DNA of 64,000 nt from positions 704,050-768,049 of the forward strand of contig BCJX01000001.1 in the NCBI GenBank assembly GCA_001600415.1, read 5' to 3'. This document shows, one piece after another, positions 11,366 to 24,742 of the stretch. How positions within the stretch are numbered: position 1 is the stretch's first letter; every line of letters begins with the position of its first letter. A program made the translations under genes and the position numbers. Source of the DNA: Pascua guehoae (taxonomy: Eukaryota > Basidiomycota > Tremellomycetes > Trichosporonales > Trichosporonaceae). Under the pieces are notes generated by a model, which did no database searches, had not been told where the DNA came from, and saw only the letters and a list, made by a program, of their open reading frames with translations.

Positions 11366-13747
11366 TTACGAGCCGAGCTTTGACGCTCCTTGTTTCCCGT
11401 CGGACTGCCCTCTTGATGAGATAGATTCAAGAGCCAGAGTGTTGGGCCCATTGGAGGGTGGCGAGACAGCAAGATTAGTAGTGTCGAGCTCTCCGTCTGT
11501 TCCGGACGCTTCAGACCGCCCAGAATCGGCCGTGCCCATCTTTTCGTCCGCGACACTCGCACTTCCTTGCTCCGCATTCGCTTCGGCACCCCCAGCTACG
11601 CCCTTGAACGCCTTCTTCTCAGCCTCAAGCGCCGCCGAGTCCTTGCGGAATGGAATCTCCTTGATTGCAAAACTCGAAATAAAGTACACTCCGCCGAGTG
11701 CCGTGAAGAAGGCAAACACGTATTGCAGGCCGTCGGAATAGGCATCACGAATCTGCCCGACCAGGGCGGGAGGCAGCGTTTCGAGGCCGAGCGATGAATT
11801 CAGGAGGTCCGTTCTCTGGCTGGCGGAGAGGGCGGTGATGGTGGATAGTTTGTGGATGACGCGGGATTGGTAAATGGCGTTTGCGACTGGATCTGTCAGA
11901 ACGAGGTTTCACCTGAGATACGGAGGGGGTGTGGGGTGGGGATCTGAACATACCTGCTAGACCAAATGCGCCGCCCAGAGTACGGAAGAAATTTCGGCCT
12001 GCCGTGACGACCGCGCGGTCCTTGTCTGCCGTTGCCGCCAGAGCAGCGACGAGGGCTAAGCAACATCAGCATCCCGAGACGAGGTGGGAGATAGGTAAAC
12101 GTACTCGTCTGCAAGCTGAAGCCAATGCCGATGCACTGGATCTCTAAAATGCCAAGTACCTCGCCAATATTGGTAGTTGGGTTCCACAAGAGCTGGAGGC
12201 CAAGGGTAATGGTCCAAAGGGCCGCACCCGACACCTGAAGAGGTTAGCTGTCGGTCCGACTGAGAACCGTGACATGTTAGTACTCACAACAATACGCTTG
12301 TAATGGCTGGTCCTGGAAACATAATACCCGCTGGCAATACCCCATCCTGCTTGTGGGATTGTGTAGACGAGGACAAACGAGCCCGCCACCAAGGAATTGT
12401 ACGACTTGACGTACTGGAAAAAGATGGGGATGTAGAAAATGTTCTAAGAGGGGGTCAATATCACCGCATCATCGGACCAGAGCTGCAACCTACCCCATAA
12501 TATATGGCGCCAATCGCAAACGATTGGATCATGACTACCGCACTGGTCTGGATGGAAAAGATGCGCACTGGTGGTGAGCTCGGGTGTGACGGGAATAGCG
12601 AGCTCTTACTTGGAAGAATCGGGAGCCGAGTAAACTTGACTTCATGGACGACAAAGGCAATGGCGCATGCCTCTCCCACCACCAAGAGGGCAATAACCAT
12701 GGCACTCTCCCACGCAAAGGTCGAGCCGCCACCCGAGATGGGCACAAGGAGGAAGACTGTGGCGGCGGCACTGAGGAATATGCCAATGTAGTCGATACGT
12801 AGAATCTTTTCTTTAATGTCCCCAGTGACTGGCTTGAGGGGGAGGATAAAGTGGTCGATAACCATGACAATTGCTCCCAGGATGGTCAGAACTCTGTGGT
12901 GTGAGTAGGAGTCGGGGTAAAGGGCACGTACCGGAATAACCATCGCCATTGCCCGACTGAGGCCAGACCACCACCGACAAACGGTCCGATGGCGTTACCC
13001 AACGACGTGGCGGCCGAGATGAACCCCTGATACTTGCCGCGGTCCTTGAGGGGGATGAGGTCGGATACCTTAGACCATTGTTAGGATTCCGTTACAGGCG
13101 TATCCTGGGACACTTACAATGACCATGGCAATATTGTTCACTCCCCCTCCGCCGATGCCGCTGATCGCACGAAAGGCATACAGCTGCACTGGCGTCTGTG
13201 CAAAAGAGCACAAAAGGTTGCCAATAGCTAACAGTCCAACTGCTATTTGAAGCATGTTCTTGCGCCCAAAGATGTCGGACATGCGGCCATACACGAGCTG
13301 AAACGCACAGCTGGAGAAGTGGTCAGCTGTGGCGCAATTCATCTTCCTCGCTCTACTCACTTTCCTACAAGGAACGAGGAACCAACCCAGGAGATGGTAG
13401 CAGACCCATTCAGCGCCGTGCCTATTACGGGTGCAGCTGTAGACACGGCGGTCTGGTCCATCAAGCTGACGATGAGGGCAATGCCTGCGGTGTGAGATGG
13501 GAGTCACCACTGATTGTCGTAATTGACCGACGTGCGCCCAGAACTCACCAATGCCAAAGTAGATGACCAGCAACCTGCGAAAGGGCAGTCTTGCAGCTTG
13601 ATCTTGCAAGACAATCTCTCCCTTGTCGCTACTGTCGTCGGTGTCTGTCATGCCCGACGACGCCGACGACGGGAGGTGATCGTTTGACATGTTGGAATCG
13701 GCCCTCGAACCAGGGAAGGGTTTCTCGGCTATTTTGGTGTCTTCCAT
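11366..13747 (-). CDS. MFS transporter, DHA2-type (14-TMS), 639 aa
   Basis: Plasma-membrane-type proton-coupled exporter of the major facilitator superfamily. Ten minus-strand exons are in phase: 13747-13549, 13484-13361, 13310-13118, 13068-12932, 12893-12610, 12567-12494, 12443-12288, 12234-12105, 12055-11954 and 11886-11366. After a hydrophilic N terminus, MDQTAVSTAAP matches the DHA2 helix-1 motif D region. LVYGRMSDIFGRK is the loop 2-3 motif A, and GAFRAIS-like and GNAIGPFVGG segments follow. The number of hydrophobic stretches suits 14 helices. The long acidic, Ser-rich C-terminal tail is cytosolic. Substrates cannot be read from sequence; drugs, siderophores or metabolites are all possible. 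Convergent with the Zn2Cys6 gene. Confidence 0.9.
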
Positions 13748-14743
13748 GGTGCAGTGATGGTGAAGAAGCTATATGAATGATTTGTGAAGAGAACAATTCC
13801 AAGTCAGCAGGCAGAATAAAAACAGTAGCGGGGCCCACGGTCACCCCTGCACGCATCTACTCACCTCTACCTGCGCTGCTAAATACTATGATGGATGGAG
13901 CAATGCTGACATGCAAGTCGGTCCTTGTTGGTGAAATGGCCGTGCCCGGAAGTGCATCCGAGACCGGAACAACTTCCGAAACTCGGAAGCGATCCGAGGG
14001 CGGAAACAGGCCCGCCCTGCATGTCACTAAAAGGCACCCCGTCAGAGTCATGGCTGTCACTTCTTGGGGATTTATGGAGTGCATATCTTTTCATGATGCG
14101 ATTCGCGCGATGAGACTTCAAACAAGGCAGTGAAGTATGTTCATCGAAATTGCGCCAGCACTGCGGAGGTTCTCCAATCTGTTCAAGCTGTTTTGTTGGC
14201 TTTGCGTGAGAATGTGGGGCTTCACAGTTTCGCTCGCTGCTCTTGGTTGTTGTCATGCTCCTTGCTCCCTGCGATTCCTTCCTGAAGCGGATCGGCTACA
14301 CTGATCCAGAGTTTGAAGATCGGATGGTTGTTTTTTGCTCTGTTGGATGATATCTTCCACCCACCCACTACATGTTTCACCACACTCGCCAATCTCGCCT
14401 GGTTGACATGACGCGTCGGCAATGACCGAAACCCGGGCATTGCGTACACGCGCACGCACGCACGCCGTGCACCCGTGTTCTCGGGCCCGGGTGTGAGTCG
14501 TTTAGTCTGTCACCACTGTGCATCTCCGAGTCAGTCGAGCCCCTTGACTTTTTTACAGGCATCCCATCACTGGCATCACTGATCACCGAGAAAGGCACTG
14601 AACCATTTCAACGGCCACAAAGGTAAGCCAGACGTGGGGTGTGACGTACTATACCACACCATCCAACTCGAGTTGGACTCGTCTTAGCTTGCCGCGAGTC
14701 GCACCAGTCCATAACTGACACTACTCGAACCATCCTCGACCCA
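13748..14743. other. Divergent intergenic region
   Basis: About 1 kb between the heads of the transporter and acetyltransferase genes. No supported coding frame. A CACGCACGCACG-type short repeat lies near 14453. Confidence 0.4.
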
Positions 14744-16486
14744 ATGCTCCTCCGCACTACCCACCTTGCCCACCTCGTCCGCCCGGTCACTCTCCCTCTC
14801 CGCACCTCTCTCTCTCTGCCCAGAATGACCGCCCCCATCACCACCACCACGACCCCGAACGGCACCGCCGCACCCAAGGGCCAGCTCCGCCGCGTGGGGC
14901 CTGACGCGTCCCCCGCCGAAGTCGAGGCGGTGTCCAAGGCGCTCAAGGAGGCTTTCGACCAGGATTCCATCACACACGCCGTGTCGGGGGACAATCACGC
15001 GCTGCGGCTCGCGCGCATGCGCGCGTCGGTGACCACGAGCGTGCTCGACATGGAGTGCTGGGTCGTCGATGGCGAGGGGCAGATCGAGGCGGTCATGCTT
15101 GTCAAGCCGCCTGGGTTTGAGCATGGGAAGACGTGAGTGTTGGCAAGGGCGGGGGATGAGGTAATGTTCCAGCTGGGGCGTTGTGTCTGGGTTAGGGCTG
15201 GGGTAGTGGGGTGAGAGAACGAGGTGGGGGAGCCAGGTGGGGGAGCCACGTGGAGAGAGCACGGTGGGAATGCCGATGCTGGGCGACAAAGGGCAGCGGC
15301 CGAGGGGGATGACGGCTGGTGTACTGGTGGGGAGTATAAGGGGGGGAGCCGATGAGAGAGGCGTGTGGGAGGTGATTGTCGCCTCAGCATACCCGTGACG
15401 CGGGGGCGCGGGGGCATGGAATAACGTACTGAGCAGAGACCGCGGCAGTGCCATCATCCGAGTGCTAGTCGGCAAAGAGGGATCAAAGGCAGTCTCGTAC
15501 TCTACTAACCCGCAGGCCGAACTCGACTGGCCCGCACACCGAGGCCGTCCAGGCCGAAAACCCTACCGCGCAGCAGTTGGCTGCCTATGATGTGGTGAGC
15601 ATGGAGCGGGCATGGGCAGCGGGTAGGGTAGGCGGCTGGCCGACGAGCGTGCTCGCGAGGGGCTGCGAGGGGCTCGATGTCGCATCTACCGAGGTGGGGC
15701 GTGAGCTCCCAACTGAGATTGAATGCTGCCTGACCTACAATGAGCTGGCGCGCATCGTCTGGCCTGTGACCTTGCCTATAATCCCCTCCTGTGTGCCTCT
15801 GCTCTGGTAAGATAGCTCACACCACAGCTCAAGAAGGCGTTCCACGACATCGAGGTGGCCTCCTTCGGACCCCGAGCCGTGACGGACATGTACTACATTT
15901 CGCACATTGGCATCGTGCCCGCGGCCCAGGGCAAGGGGCTCGGCGGGCTGTGTCTCGAGTACATGGTCAACCGGGGCAAAGACGAGGGGAAGAATGTGTC
16001 ATTGTTGACAATGACGCCGCGTCATGTGAGTGGTTTGAAAAGGCGTGGGAGGAGCTGGCGCAAGGGCGATGGGCGGGGATGAAAGGTGTGTGGTGAGGGG
16101 AGGGGTGCGAGAGGAGAGGAGTGCTTGGAAGAAGAACAGGACGCTGGGCAGGAGTTGAAGAGAGTTGGGGGTGAAGAGCGAGATCAAGGCAGGGGTGTAA
16201 GAGGCTTCAAGGTTCTAGTGCTGAGGCAACGGGTGTGGAAGCAAGGAGGCGATAAAGGGGTATGTAACGGAGGAACGGCAAAGAATGACCAGCGGAGAGC
16301 AGGACAACGTCGTAGCAAGAGGTCCATGAAGAGACGAAGGCGGAAGACTATAGACACCCCAACTCGCCAGACCTAACGAGACAGGAGGCGTACTACAAGC
16401 GGTTCGGTTTCGAGACGCGCGCACGCAGCACCGCCGACCTCGCAGGAACGAAGACCAACTGGTGGTGCATGTCGACCGAGCCATGA
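14744..16486 (+). CDS. GNAT-family N-acetyltransferase (255 aa)
   Basis: Acetyl-CoA-dependent N-acetyltransferase of the GCN5-related fold. Exons are 14744-15132, 15516-15594, 15828-16025 and 16385-16486, in phase, giving 255 aa. Motif A is HIGIVPAAQGKGLG, with the QGKGLG pyrophosphate loop. Motif B is reconstructed across the last junction, where YYKRFGFE joins exon 3. The sequence from the first Met to the second Met (14825) is rich in Arg, Leu, Ser and Thr with no acid, like a mitochondrial presequence. The first ATG has a weak context and the second has A at -3, so two products are possible. The three introns are 383, 233 and 359 nt, far longer than most in the window. The substrate is unknown. 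Confidence 0.83.
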
Positions 16487-16632
16487 GCGTGGTCGTGCCC
16501 CTCGTAGCCCGTGTCTTCCGCCATAACCCGTATCTTATAGACTGTGCGCCTGGAGTCACCGTTCCACTGCCAGACGCGCATGCGAGCATGATATGCATAT
16601 GTGATCGGTGCAATTCTACGGACTCGGGCTCG

Positions 16633-17615
16633 CTACTTGCCGAGACGCTTGCGCTGAGCGCGGGTAGCCTGGGGCTGTCAGCAGTGGGCTTTAAAGGATG
16701 AGGTTGAAAGAGGATTTGGCTTGTACTCACCTTTCTCCTCTTCTTGTACTTCTGCTTGTTGACCTTCTTTTTGCGCTTGCGCTTGACCGAGTCGAGGTGG
16801 ACGCCGTCCTCTGCGGCGGCAACCTCGGGCATCTCGGCATCGCGCGCGCTGAGGCGGGCAAGGAGGCCGTTGAGGCTGCTCATGGCGTCTGCCAGGCTCT
16901 TCTGCTCGGCCGCAGTGGGGGCCGGGGCGGGAGCCTCGGTGGCGCCGAGACGCTTGAGGGCCGCGTCCCACTGGGCGTCGGCGGCGTCGGCGTGCGCGTT
17001 GCGCGCGGCGTCTAGGCTTGACGAGAGGTGCGCGTCGGCGTCGAGGTCGAGGACTGTAGCGGACGGGGTGGCGAGGTGGTGCGCGAGGGCGGGGTGAGCA
17101 AAGGCACGCGTGAGGCGGAGATGCTCGTCGAGCGTCGACGCCGTCGACGTAGACGTCGACTTTGCGGGCTGGTCGAGCGCCTCGAGCGGCGAGGGCGGCT
17201 GGGGGCGCTCAAAGAGCGGACCCCGCTGCTCAGAGGGCGCAAGGTAGTGCTTGACGCCCGCGTGCACCGGGAGGGGCATGTGCGGCGGCGTAAAGCTCAG
17301 ATGCAGCCCGGCCTGGAACGGGTACAGGACCACTGGCTGGAACCCGGGTCCCGACAGAGCAGGCACGTCGGCAGTCACCTCTGCGCGCGCAAAGACGCGG
17401 CGCAGGCGGCGGCCACGGCCCGGCGCCGAGGTCGAAGTCGAAGAAGACGAGGCGGTGGCAACGGCAGCGGCGGGAACGGGGGCGGGCGTCTTCTTGAGCG
17501 CCGCACGGAGACGCACGGGGCGCGCACGGCCGCGCGTTGGCGCCTTGGGGGCCGCGGTCGCGACGGGCGCCGCGGTGCGCGGGGGGAGGGACGAGTATAG
17601 CCTCCGGAGGAGCAT
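16633..17615 (-). CDS. Mitochondrial small ribosomal subunit protein mS38 (COX24/AURKAIP1 family)
   Basis: Protein of the mitochondrial small ribosomal subunit (yeast Cox24/Qri5, human AURKAIP1), needed for translation of respiratory subunits. Minus-strand exons are 17615-16731 and 16653-16633, in phase, giving 301 aa. The start MLLRRLYSSLPPRTAAP is a mitochondrial presequence. The body is Ala/Pro-rich and variable. The family signature is the extreme basic C-terminal block SVKRKRKKKVNKQKYKKRRK, finished by RKRLGK from a 21-nt last exon. Without that splice the open frame reads on for about 140 unrelated residues, so automatic models may be wrong at this end. The gene is head-to-head with TRM8 and converges on the acetyltransferase. 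Confidence 0.85.
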
Positions 17616-17912
17616 GGTGGTGTGGACAGTGGCCAAGACGTCGAGTCCGAATCGCGTGCAAAGACCTACGGCGGCGGACGGAGGAGGGGGGAACAAACCA
17701 AAGAGAGATCGAGCCGTTTCGACAAGATTGCTTCCGTCTATTCTTTTCCACGTGGCCTAATCATCACGTGATTCAGATATTTCACCTCGTCACACCCAGT
17801 TGAAAGTCCCAAGTTTGTTGGTGCTCTCGAAGTCGTCGCGGCGTCGGTGCGTGTGGTAGTACCTGTCCTGTCCGTCACTTGCTTTGCCTCTTTGATCCGT
17901 TGCACTGTCACA
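17616..17912. promoter_or_regulatory. Bidirectional promoter, mS38 / TRM8
   Basis: 297 bp separate the two start codons, so both genes must share this promoter space. It contains two CACGTG-related words (TCCACGTGG near 17748 and ATCACGTGAT near 17764), candidate bHLH sites. Confidence 0.5.
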
Positions 17913-19309
<1,397 letters not shown>

Positions 19310-20300
19310 GTATTGCCAGCCAAGACGGGCGCTGGTGCTGGGGCTGATGGGAGGGCTGACTGGGATGCACCTGTATGATCATAGCCCTGTGGGGACTTTC
19401 GAGTGTCTGACTGACGTTTTCCTGACGTTTTACGTGCTTGACGTGCGTTGGTTGGGTTCCAGTCATGTGTGCATACCTCCTGCTGGTTCGCCGTCGTATC
19501 GACAGGTTGTCGCTCTCAACGAGTGTGCGTCCCTTCGGCATGTATCCCACTCCAAGCCCACACATGCTGTCCTCTACGAGTTACAAAGCCTTCCCTGCGT
19601 CACCCCACGTTATCCTTCACTCGTCACAAACTACACACTGATCCATAACTGGTACTCCTGAAACGCGGTCCTCCACAGGGGTTGAGGTCTGTGGACAACA
19701 TCCGCTTTTGTGACACAGTGCAAACATCAAACTCTCTGACACTCAAAGAAGCCTCCACATTCACCTCCGATACACACGGAAGGAGAATACAGCCACAGTA
19801 TACACCCAGGGGTTGAGAGAAGCGACGAAGTGGAAGAGCCTGTGGGGCAAACGAGTGGGGGACAAACGAGTGCAATAATGGCCAAACGGCAATTGTGGCG
19901 AACACTGTCATTCAGTGGCCACACAGAGCCCGGGGGTGTGGCGAACTTGGCTTTGTGGCACAACACAGACAAACGAGCCGCCATGGCTGTCGTCGCGTCA
20001 GCTTCAGAGGTGGGGATGTTTGAAACTCAACCCGAGAAGAATAACAACAACGAATGACCATTGTCCAAGTGTGCCATGCAGCAACACTCATCTTTCACGC
20101 AGTGTCTCTCCCCATGATGTTCAACCTCATACTCACGACGCTACCCCTTGACACTTTGCACACACTCTCTCCCAGCAGTCCAACCACTTCCCTCATCACT
20201 CACGACTTGTACATATATAAACCCACCGTGCTCTTGGCCAACAGAGTTCTCCATCCTTCCAACCTCCAACTCCCCTTCCTCAGCAGTACGCAGTACGATC
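19310..20300. other. Intergenic
   Basis: About 1 kb. No coding frame with gene-like composition. A TATATAA (20214-20220) lies about 80 bp before the next start and is a plausible TATA box for it. Confidence 0.45.
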
Positions 20301-22597
20301 ATGGACACTGACGACCACCCTCCTCCTTCAGCCAGCCCACCACCGCCTGCGGGCCGCCGCAAGCAGGCTGAGGCAGTCACCACCGCCGTTACCGCTGCAC
20401 CGCGCCATTTGGCACCTGCTCCAGCTCAGCAAATCGACCGCCCCGCATCGCAAGGAGCCAACCCTGTCCCCCAGGCTCGTCGTTCTGCTACCCCCCATCC
20501 ACCGCGGCACACGTCCATCCCAGTGGCTCCACCCCCTCCTGCTCGGTCAGCCCAGCCTACCCCGCACAATGCGCTTGGGCTTCAGCACATGGATCACACG
20601 GGTTACGTTCCGACCCATATGCACCCTCCGCCGATGCCTCCACCCCCAGGCCAACCATACATGCCCGTGGTCCAAGAGGATACACCAATGGGCATCCAAA
20701 CCCACGCCCCACAGCCCATCCAAGCCCCTCCTGCTTGGCCGGCCCAGCCTACCTCGCACAATGCGTTTGCGCCTCAGCACATGGATCACACGGGTCACGT
20801 TGCGACCCACATGCACCCTCCGCCGATGCCTCCACCCCCAGGCCAACCATACATGCCCGTGGTCCAAGAGGATACACCCATGGGCATCCAAACCTACGCC
20901 CCACCCCCCATCCAAGCCCCCATACCACGCACCATCCAAGCCCCCACCCCACTCCTCCCCGAAGGCCCCGCCGCACACATCCTCCCGTCCGACTTTCGGG
21001 AGCAGGCACAATACCATCCCCAGAATCCCGTGCCCAGCCACGCCGATGAATTCGCTTCGTATGCCATCCCGCAGCAGTCGGCGTCTGGCGATCCCTCGTT
21101 CAACACGTTTGGCGCTGGCCCTTCCACACAGCCGACGTATGGTCCTTCAGGCGCGTCGCAATTCTCTCATGGAGTCCCGCCCCCAGCCTGGCAGTCGGAT
21201 ACCAATACCATGCCACACCTACCTGCCCCGAATGCACACGCGGGCCCATCGGGGACCGGTCCCGCCTCCTTCACCAATCCTGGTGCCCACCCTTCCGCCC
21301 AGACTTTTGGTCCTTCAGATGCACTTACTTTGCCGCATGCCGCCATGCCCGCCGTGCCGTCGGGTGCCACAGCCAACCCATTCGCCCCGTCCACCAACAC
21401 GTCTGAAGTGGGCTCGTTCAGCACGAACGCGACGTTCGGCTCTTCTGTCACAAACGCTACTTTTGGTTCTGGGAACACGGACGCTAGCTTTGGCTCTTAC
21501 AACTCCAACCCTCCATTCGGCTCGTCCGCCACTACCAACGCTGCATTCGACGCAAATGCTCCTCCTGGCCCTTACTCCACGAACGCAACCTTTGGCACTT
21601 CCAACGCTCCGTTCGGCACCTCTGCCACCAATACCACATTCGGCTTCAACCCTGCTCCTGGACCTTTCACCAACGCGACCCTTGGCCCTTCCGACGCTGC
21701 CTTCGACCCAAACATTCCCAATGCAACTCCCGGCCCTTCCACCACCAACGCTACCTTTGGCGCTTCCACCACAGCCGCTCCTTTTGCCCCTTGGACCAAC
21801 CCGTCTGCTTTTGGAGAGGGCGACAATGCCAATGCGAACGCAGTCGCGGGTCCCTCTGGCACGACTGGGGGTGGTGCCACTCAAGGACCTCCCTCAAAAC
21901 GACCCCGGCGCGACGGCGCAGAAGGCACTCCCCTCGTGATCCGACCCTGGGTCATGGTAAGCTTGGAGATATACACATTGTTGCCACTTTGTTGACTTGC
22001 AGAAACCGCTCTTTGAATATACCCAACAATATAATGCCCAGCCGTGGCGCGACTTTATTGGCGAGCTCCTCAGCAGCGCCAATGTTATGGGTGAGAGGGC
22101 AATTCAGTAATGTTTTCCAATCTAATCCCAGGCCGCCATCGGGCTAGTTTCTTCATGGCGCGCATCTTGTCCGTGACTGTCATCACAGAAGGTCTCGCGG
22201 TCCCGGACAACATTACCCAAGTCATCATTGCGCCCCGCGGCGCACCGAGGAGGGCCCGGCAGACAACAGGACCAAACCAGTCCATGCGCACGCCTATGAC
22301 CATTCCGCCCAACTCGCAGTGAGTGACTGTTCGTCTCTCAAGCTCGTGATATTGGCCCGCGCGCCCGTCTTTGGCTGACCCTCACTTTCTCTGTCGGACG
22401 CCGCTGACCGTGCAGGCTCTATTGTACAGAGTGCGTTCCCTTCCTTGTGTGTTGCGGTAGTTGGGGCAACTCGTCTACCTCGTGCTATTCTTTCGTCTGC
22501 CCGTATACCTGTCAACGTTACCAACTAACATTCCAGGCTGCTCATCTTCAACTGCATCGTGGCGTGGATCAAGCCTTCGTATGTGATGGAACCCTAG
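20301..22597 (+). CDS. FG- and proline-rich disordered protein (668 aa)
   Basis: I do not recognise the family. The exon model is 20301-21956, 22003-22090, 22132-22318, 22416-22430 and 22537-22597, in phase, giving 668 aa. The N-terminal about 215 residues are Pro-rich and contain a 64-residue tandem duplication (HMDHTG, HMHPPPMPPPPGQPYMPV). The middle is a run of NATFG, PPFGSS and NTTFGF units, about fifteen FG dipeptides in about 220 residues, ending in the basic patch SKRPRR. The last about 115 residues, from the short 3' exons, look folded (PWRDFIGELL, VTVITEGLAV, FNCIVAWIKPSY). The FG spacing recalls nucleoporins or condensate-forming proteins; that is inference. The 15-nt exon 4 is the least certain part. 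A TATATAA lies about 80 bp upstream. Confidence 0.65.
20541..20924 (+). repeat. 192-bp tandem duplication (64 codons) inside the FG/Pro-rich gene
   Basis: Two copies, 20541-20732 and 20733-20924, keep the reading frame and differ by only scattered bases. This indicates a fairly recent in-frame duplication. Confidence 0.85.
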
Positions 22598-23085
22598 TCT
22601 TTGTAGATATTATGCCCTCTGCGTTCGCTTTGACCCATGTATATACCATATACCCAGCATGCCAGAGTCATGTCGTGCATCTTTCGAGCCGTCCCATTTC
22701 TGACCGAGGTCGAGGCGACGATTGGTAGCAAAGGCGTGGCGACTTTGCATGCGGATATGGCTCATGTTTATCTTGATGCGCGCGCGTTGGTTGCATTCCT
22801 GAATGGAGCACGTTGACGCGTACGTATGTGCCACTACTGTAACCAAAAGGCCCACTCGATAGTTGTCATGAAGAGCCATCGACTCTCTGTATCCTATGGC
22901 AGCTTGTGTTCGCACAATCTTTGTCCATTGCGTGTTCAGCCGGACGTGCCGGTCCGTCCGCCACATTCGACTTCTGGCCCAGACCCGTGCGTCATGGTGT
23001 CATGGCGCTGGGGTGCACCCATGCACTTTGCTTCTCTCCTCGTCTCGTCTCGTCTTTCATCCATACTCTACACGACACGACCACC
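22598..23085. other. Intergenic
   Basis: About 490 bp. Pyrimidine-rich leader (CTCGTCTCGTCTCG) just before the next start. Nothing else seen. Confidence 0.4.
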
Positions 23086-24008
23086 ATGGAGGGCGACGAG
23101 GTCGACAACATGAGGGACTCACTCCAGCGCCTCGGGGTCCCGACGCTCACGCCCGAGGGCGCCGAGTTGTTCGAAAGGATCGACCGGTTTTATGAATGGA
23201 AGGCGCGCCTGCAGATCGCCCTGAGGCCGAGCCCACATGCCACCGCGGTCTTGTTTGGGCAGCTCGACGAGCCATACCGGCGCCGGTCATTGAGGTGGTG
23301 TAGATGTGCGCTGCACAATGACCGCACCTTCGGGAGCACGTGGGTGTGTACCGTCGAGCCAAGGGGGACAGACATTGACGTTGCGGGTGTGTACGGTACA
23401 GTTGTGCCGTTGTGGACGGTTGACATGGCGCGCTGACATGTGAGACGCAACGGACGAGACGAGGCTCACCACGGGGGAGCTGTCCCGGTGGAAGCAGGTG
23501 GCGCGTGTGCGAGCGCTCTGCCCGGCTCATCCTAGCCGCGACCGTCGACCGCGACACGCTCAGAGACGCCAGCCGTGGCAATTGCTACGCGCGCGACATG
23601 GTCATCGCCCTTGAGGTGCGCTTTGTGGGCAACGTCCATGCCACGGCTGTGTCCTGCAGTAAGATCCTGCACAAACTCGAGTGCGACGAGCCCGTGACGC
23701 CCGAACGGCTCGAGGACCACTTGGGTGAATTCAAGCTCTGGGAGAACTGGCTCGATCTGCTCCGACATTGCCACGCCGACGCGTTCATGTGTCACCTCTT
23801 GCTCGATTCGGTGTCCCTAAGTGACCTTCCCGAGGCCTTTTTCAAGCTGCCAAAAGACGAGAGGACCAAGGCCGCGGTCTATGGCCTTGTCGATAGCCAG
23901 ATCTTCCGCTTGCGGGCGGAGCGTGAACGCCGGATGGAGCGTGAACGCCGGATGGAGCGTGAACGCCAGATGGAGCGTGAACGCCGGATGTGGCGTCGTT
24001 GTTGGTAG
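23086..24008 (+). CDS. Orphan protein with C-terminal ERERRM repeats (277 aa)
   Basis: No family recognised. The start ATG is in CCACCATGG. The model is exons 23086-23386, 23445-23504 and 23536-24008, in phase, giving 277 aa. The second intron would be only 31 nt, so a frameshift or sequencing error there is the alternative explanation. The regions on both sides look clearly coding: TRLTTGELSRWKQ before, and NCYARDMVIALEVRF and LECDEPVTPERLEDHLGEF after. The predicted fold is mainly helical. The protein ends in four 18-bp repeats that encode ERERRM, a highly charged single helix. It may be specific to this lineage. Confidence 0.55.
23919..23990 (+). repeat. 18-bp coding repeat x4 (ERERRM)
   Basis: Four units starting GAGCGTGAACGC, each six codons, nearly identical. 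They form the tail of the orphan gene and keep its frame. Confidence 0.9.
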
Positions 24009-24742
24009 TCTCCCACAATCGACATCGACATCTGTCGTCGCCACCAAGTCGTTTGACCTTTGGTTCTCTCGCCTTGGTCCCTCGACTCCTCCATGCAACT
24101 TGTCCGTTCGTCCCTCGGCTCCTTTGGTTCTCTCGGCCTGGTTCTCTCGGCTGGTTCTCTAGCTGGTTCTCTCGGCTGGCTCTCTCGACTGGCTCTCTCG
24201 GCTCCTCCGCGCAACGCATAGACACTGCAACTAAGCGACTATCACTGCTCGTGACCCAGGCACGCCCTCGGTAACCACCTTGCTACCTCTAATCTCTCGC
24301 CTGCCCTCCCCTCGGATCCAGCACGACAAGGTTGCATCCGGCCAGCGGCGACCTCCGTCACGATCGACATCTGGACCTTATCGAACACCATCGACGTCTG
24401 GGCCTCGACGAGCTCGACGTGGGGCCCACACTAGCCCATACTGCAGGCACATGGTCGCTTCCCACGCGCGGGCGAGAGTGGCCGCCGTGGAGGTTGCAGA
24501 GTTTAGAGTTTCAGCTACGCGTTTCAGCGTGCAGTATATACCTTGCTTCCATGATGCACACTACCGGTCCTGCACTGCAGATGGGGCAGTTGGTCGGTGG
24601 TGGTCAAGGTCGCGGCGGTCGCCACGCCATCTCCACCCCCCCCCCCCCACTGCCCCACATTTACACCCCGCCCCCAAACGTTGTCACGGCGTTCTCTCTT
24701 TATCTCTCTCTCTCTCTCTCTCAATTATCTCCTCTGTCCACC
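24009..24742. other. Intergenic with repeats and promoter of surface-protein gene
   Basis: Imperfect repeats of the word TCTCGGCTGGTTC occupy about 24122-24204. A TATATA box is at 24535-24540, a poly-C run near 24640 and a CT microsatellite at about 24694-24722, the last lying in the probable 5' UTR of the next gene. Confidence 0.55.

Noticed and set aside
16215..16632. C-terminal extension of mS38 seen as one open frame to 16215
   Set aside because: A donor after KKRRK and an acceptor giving RKRLGK-stop restore the family's normal C terminus.
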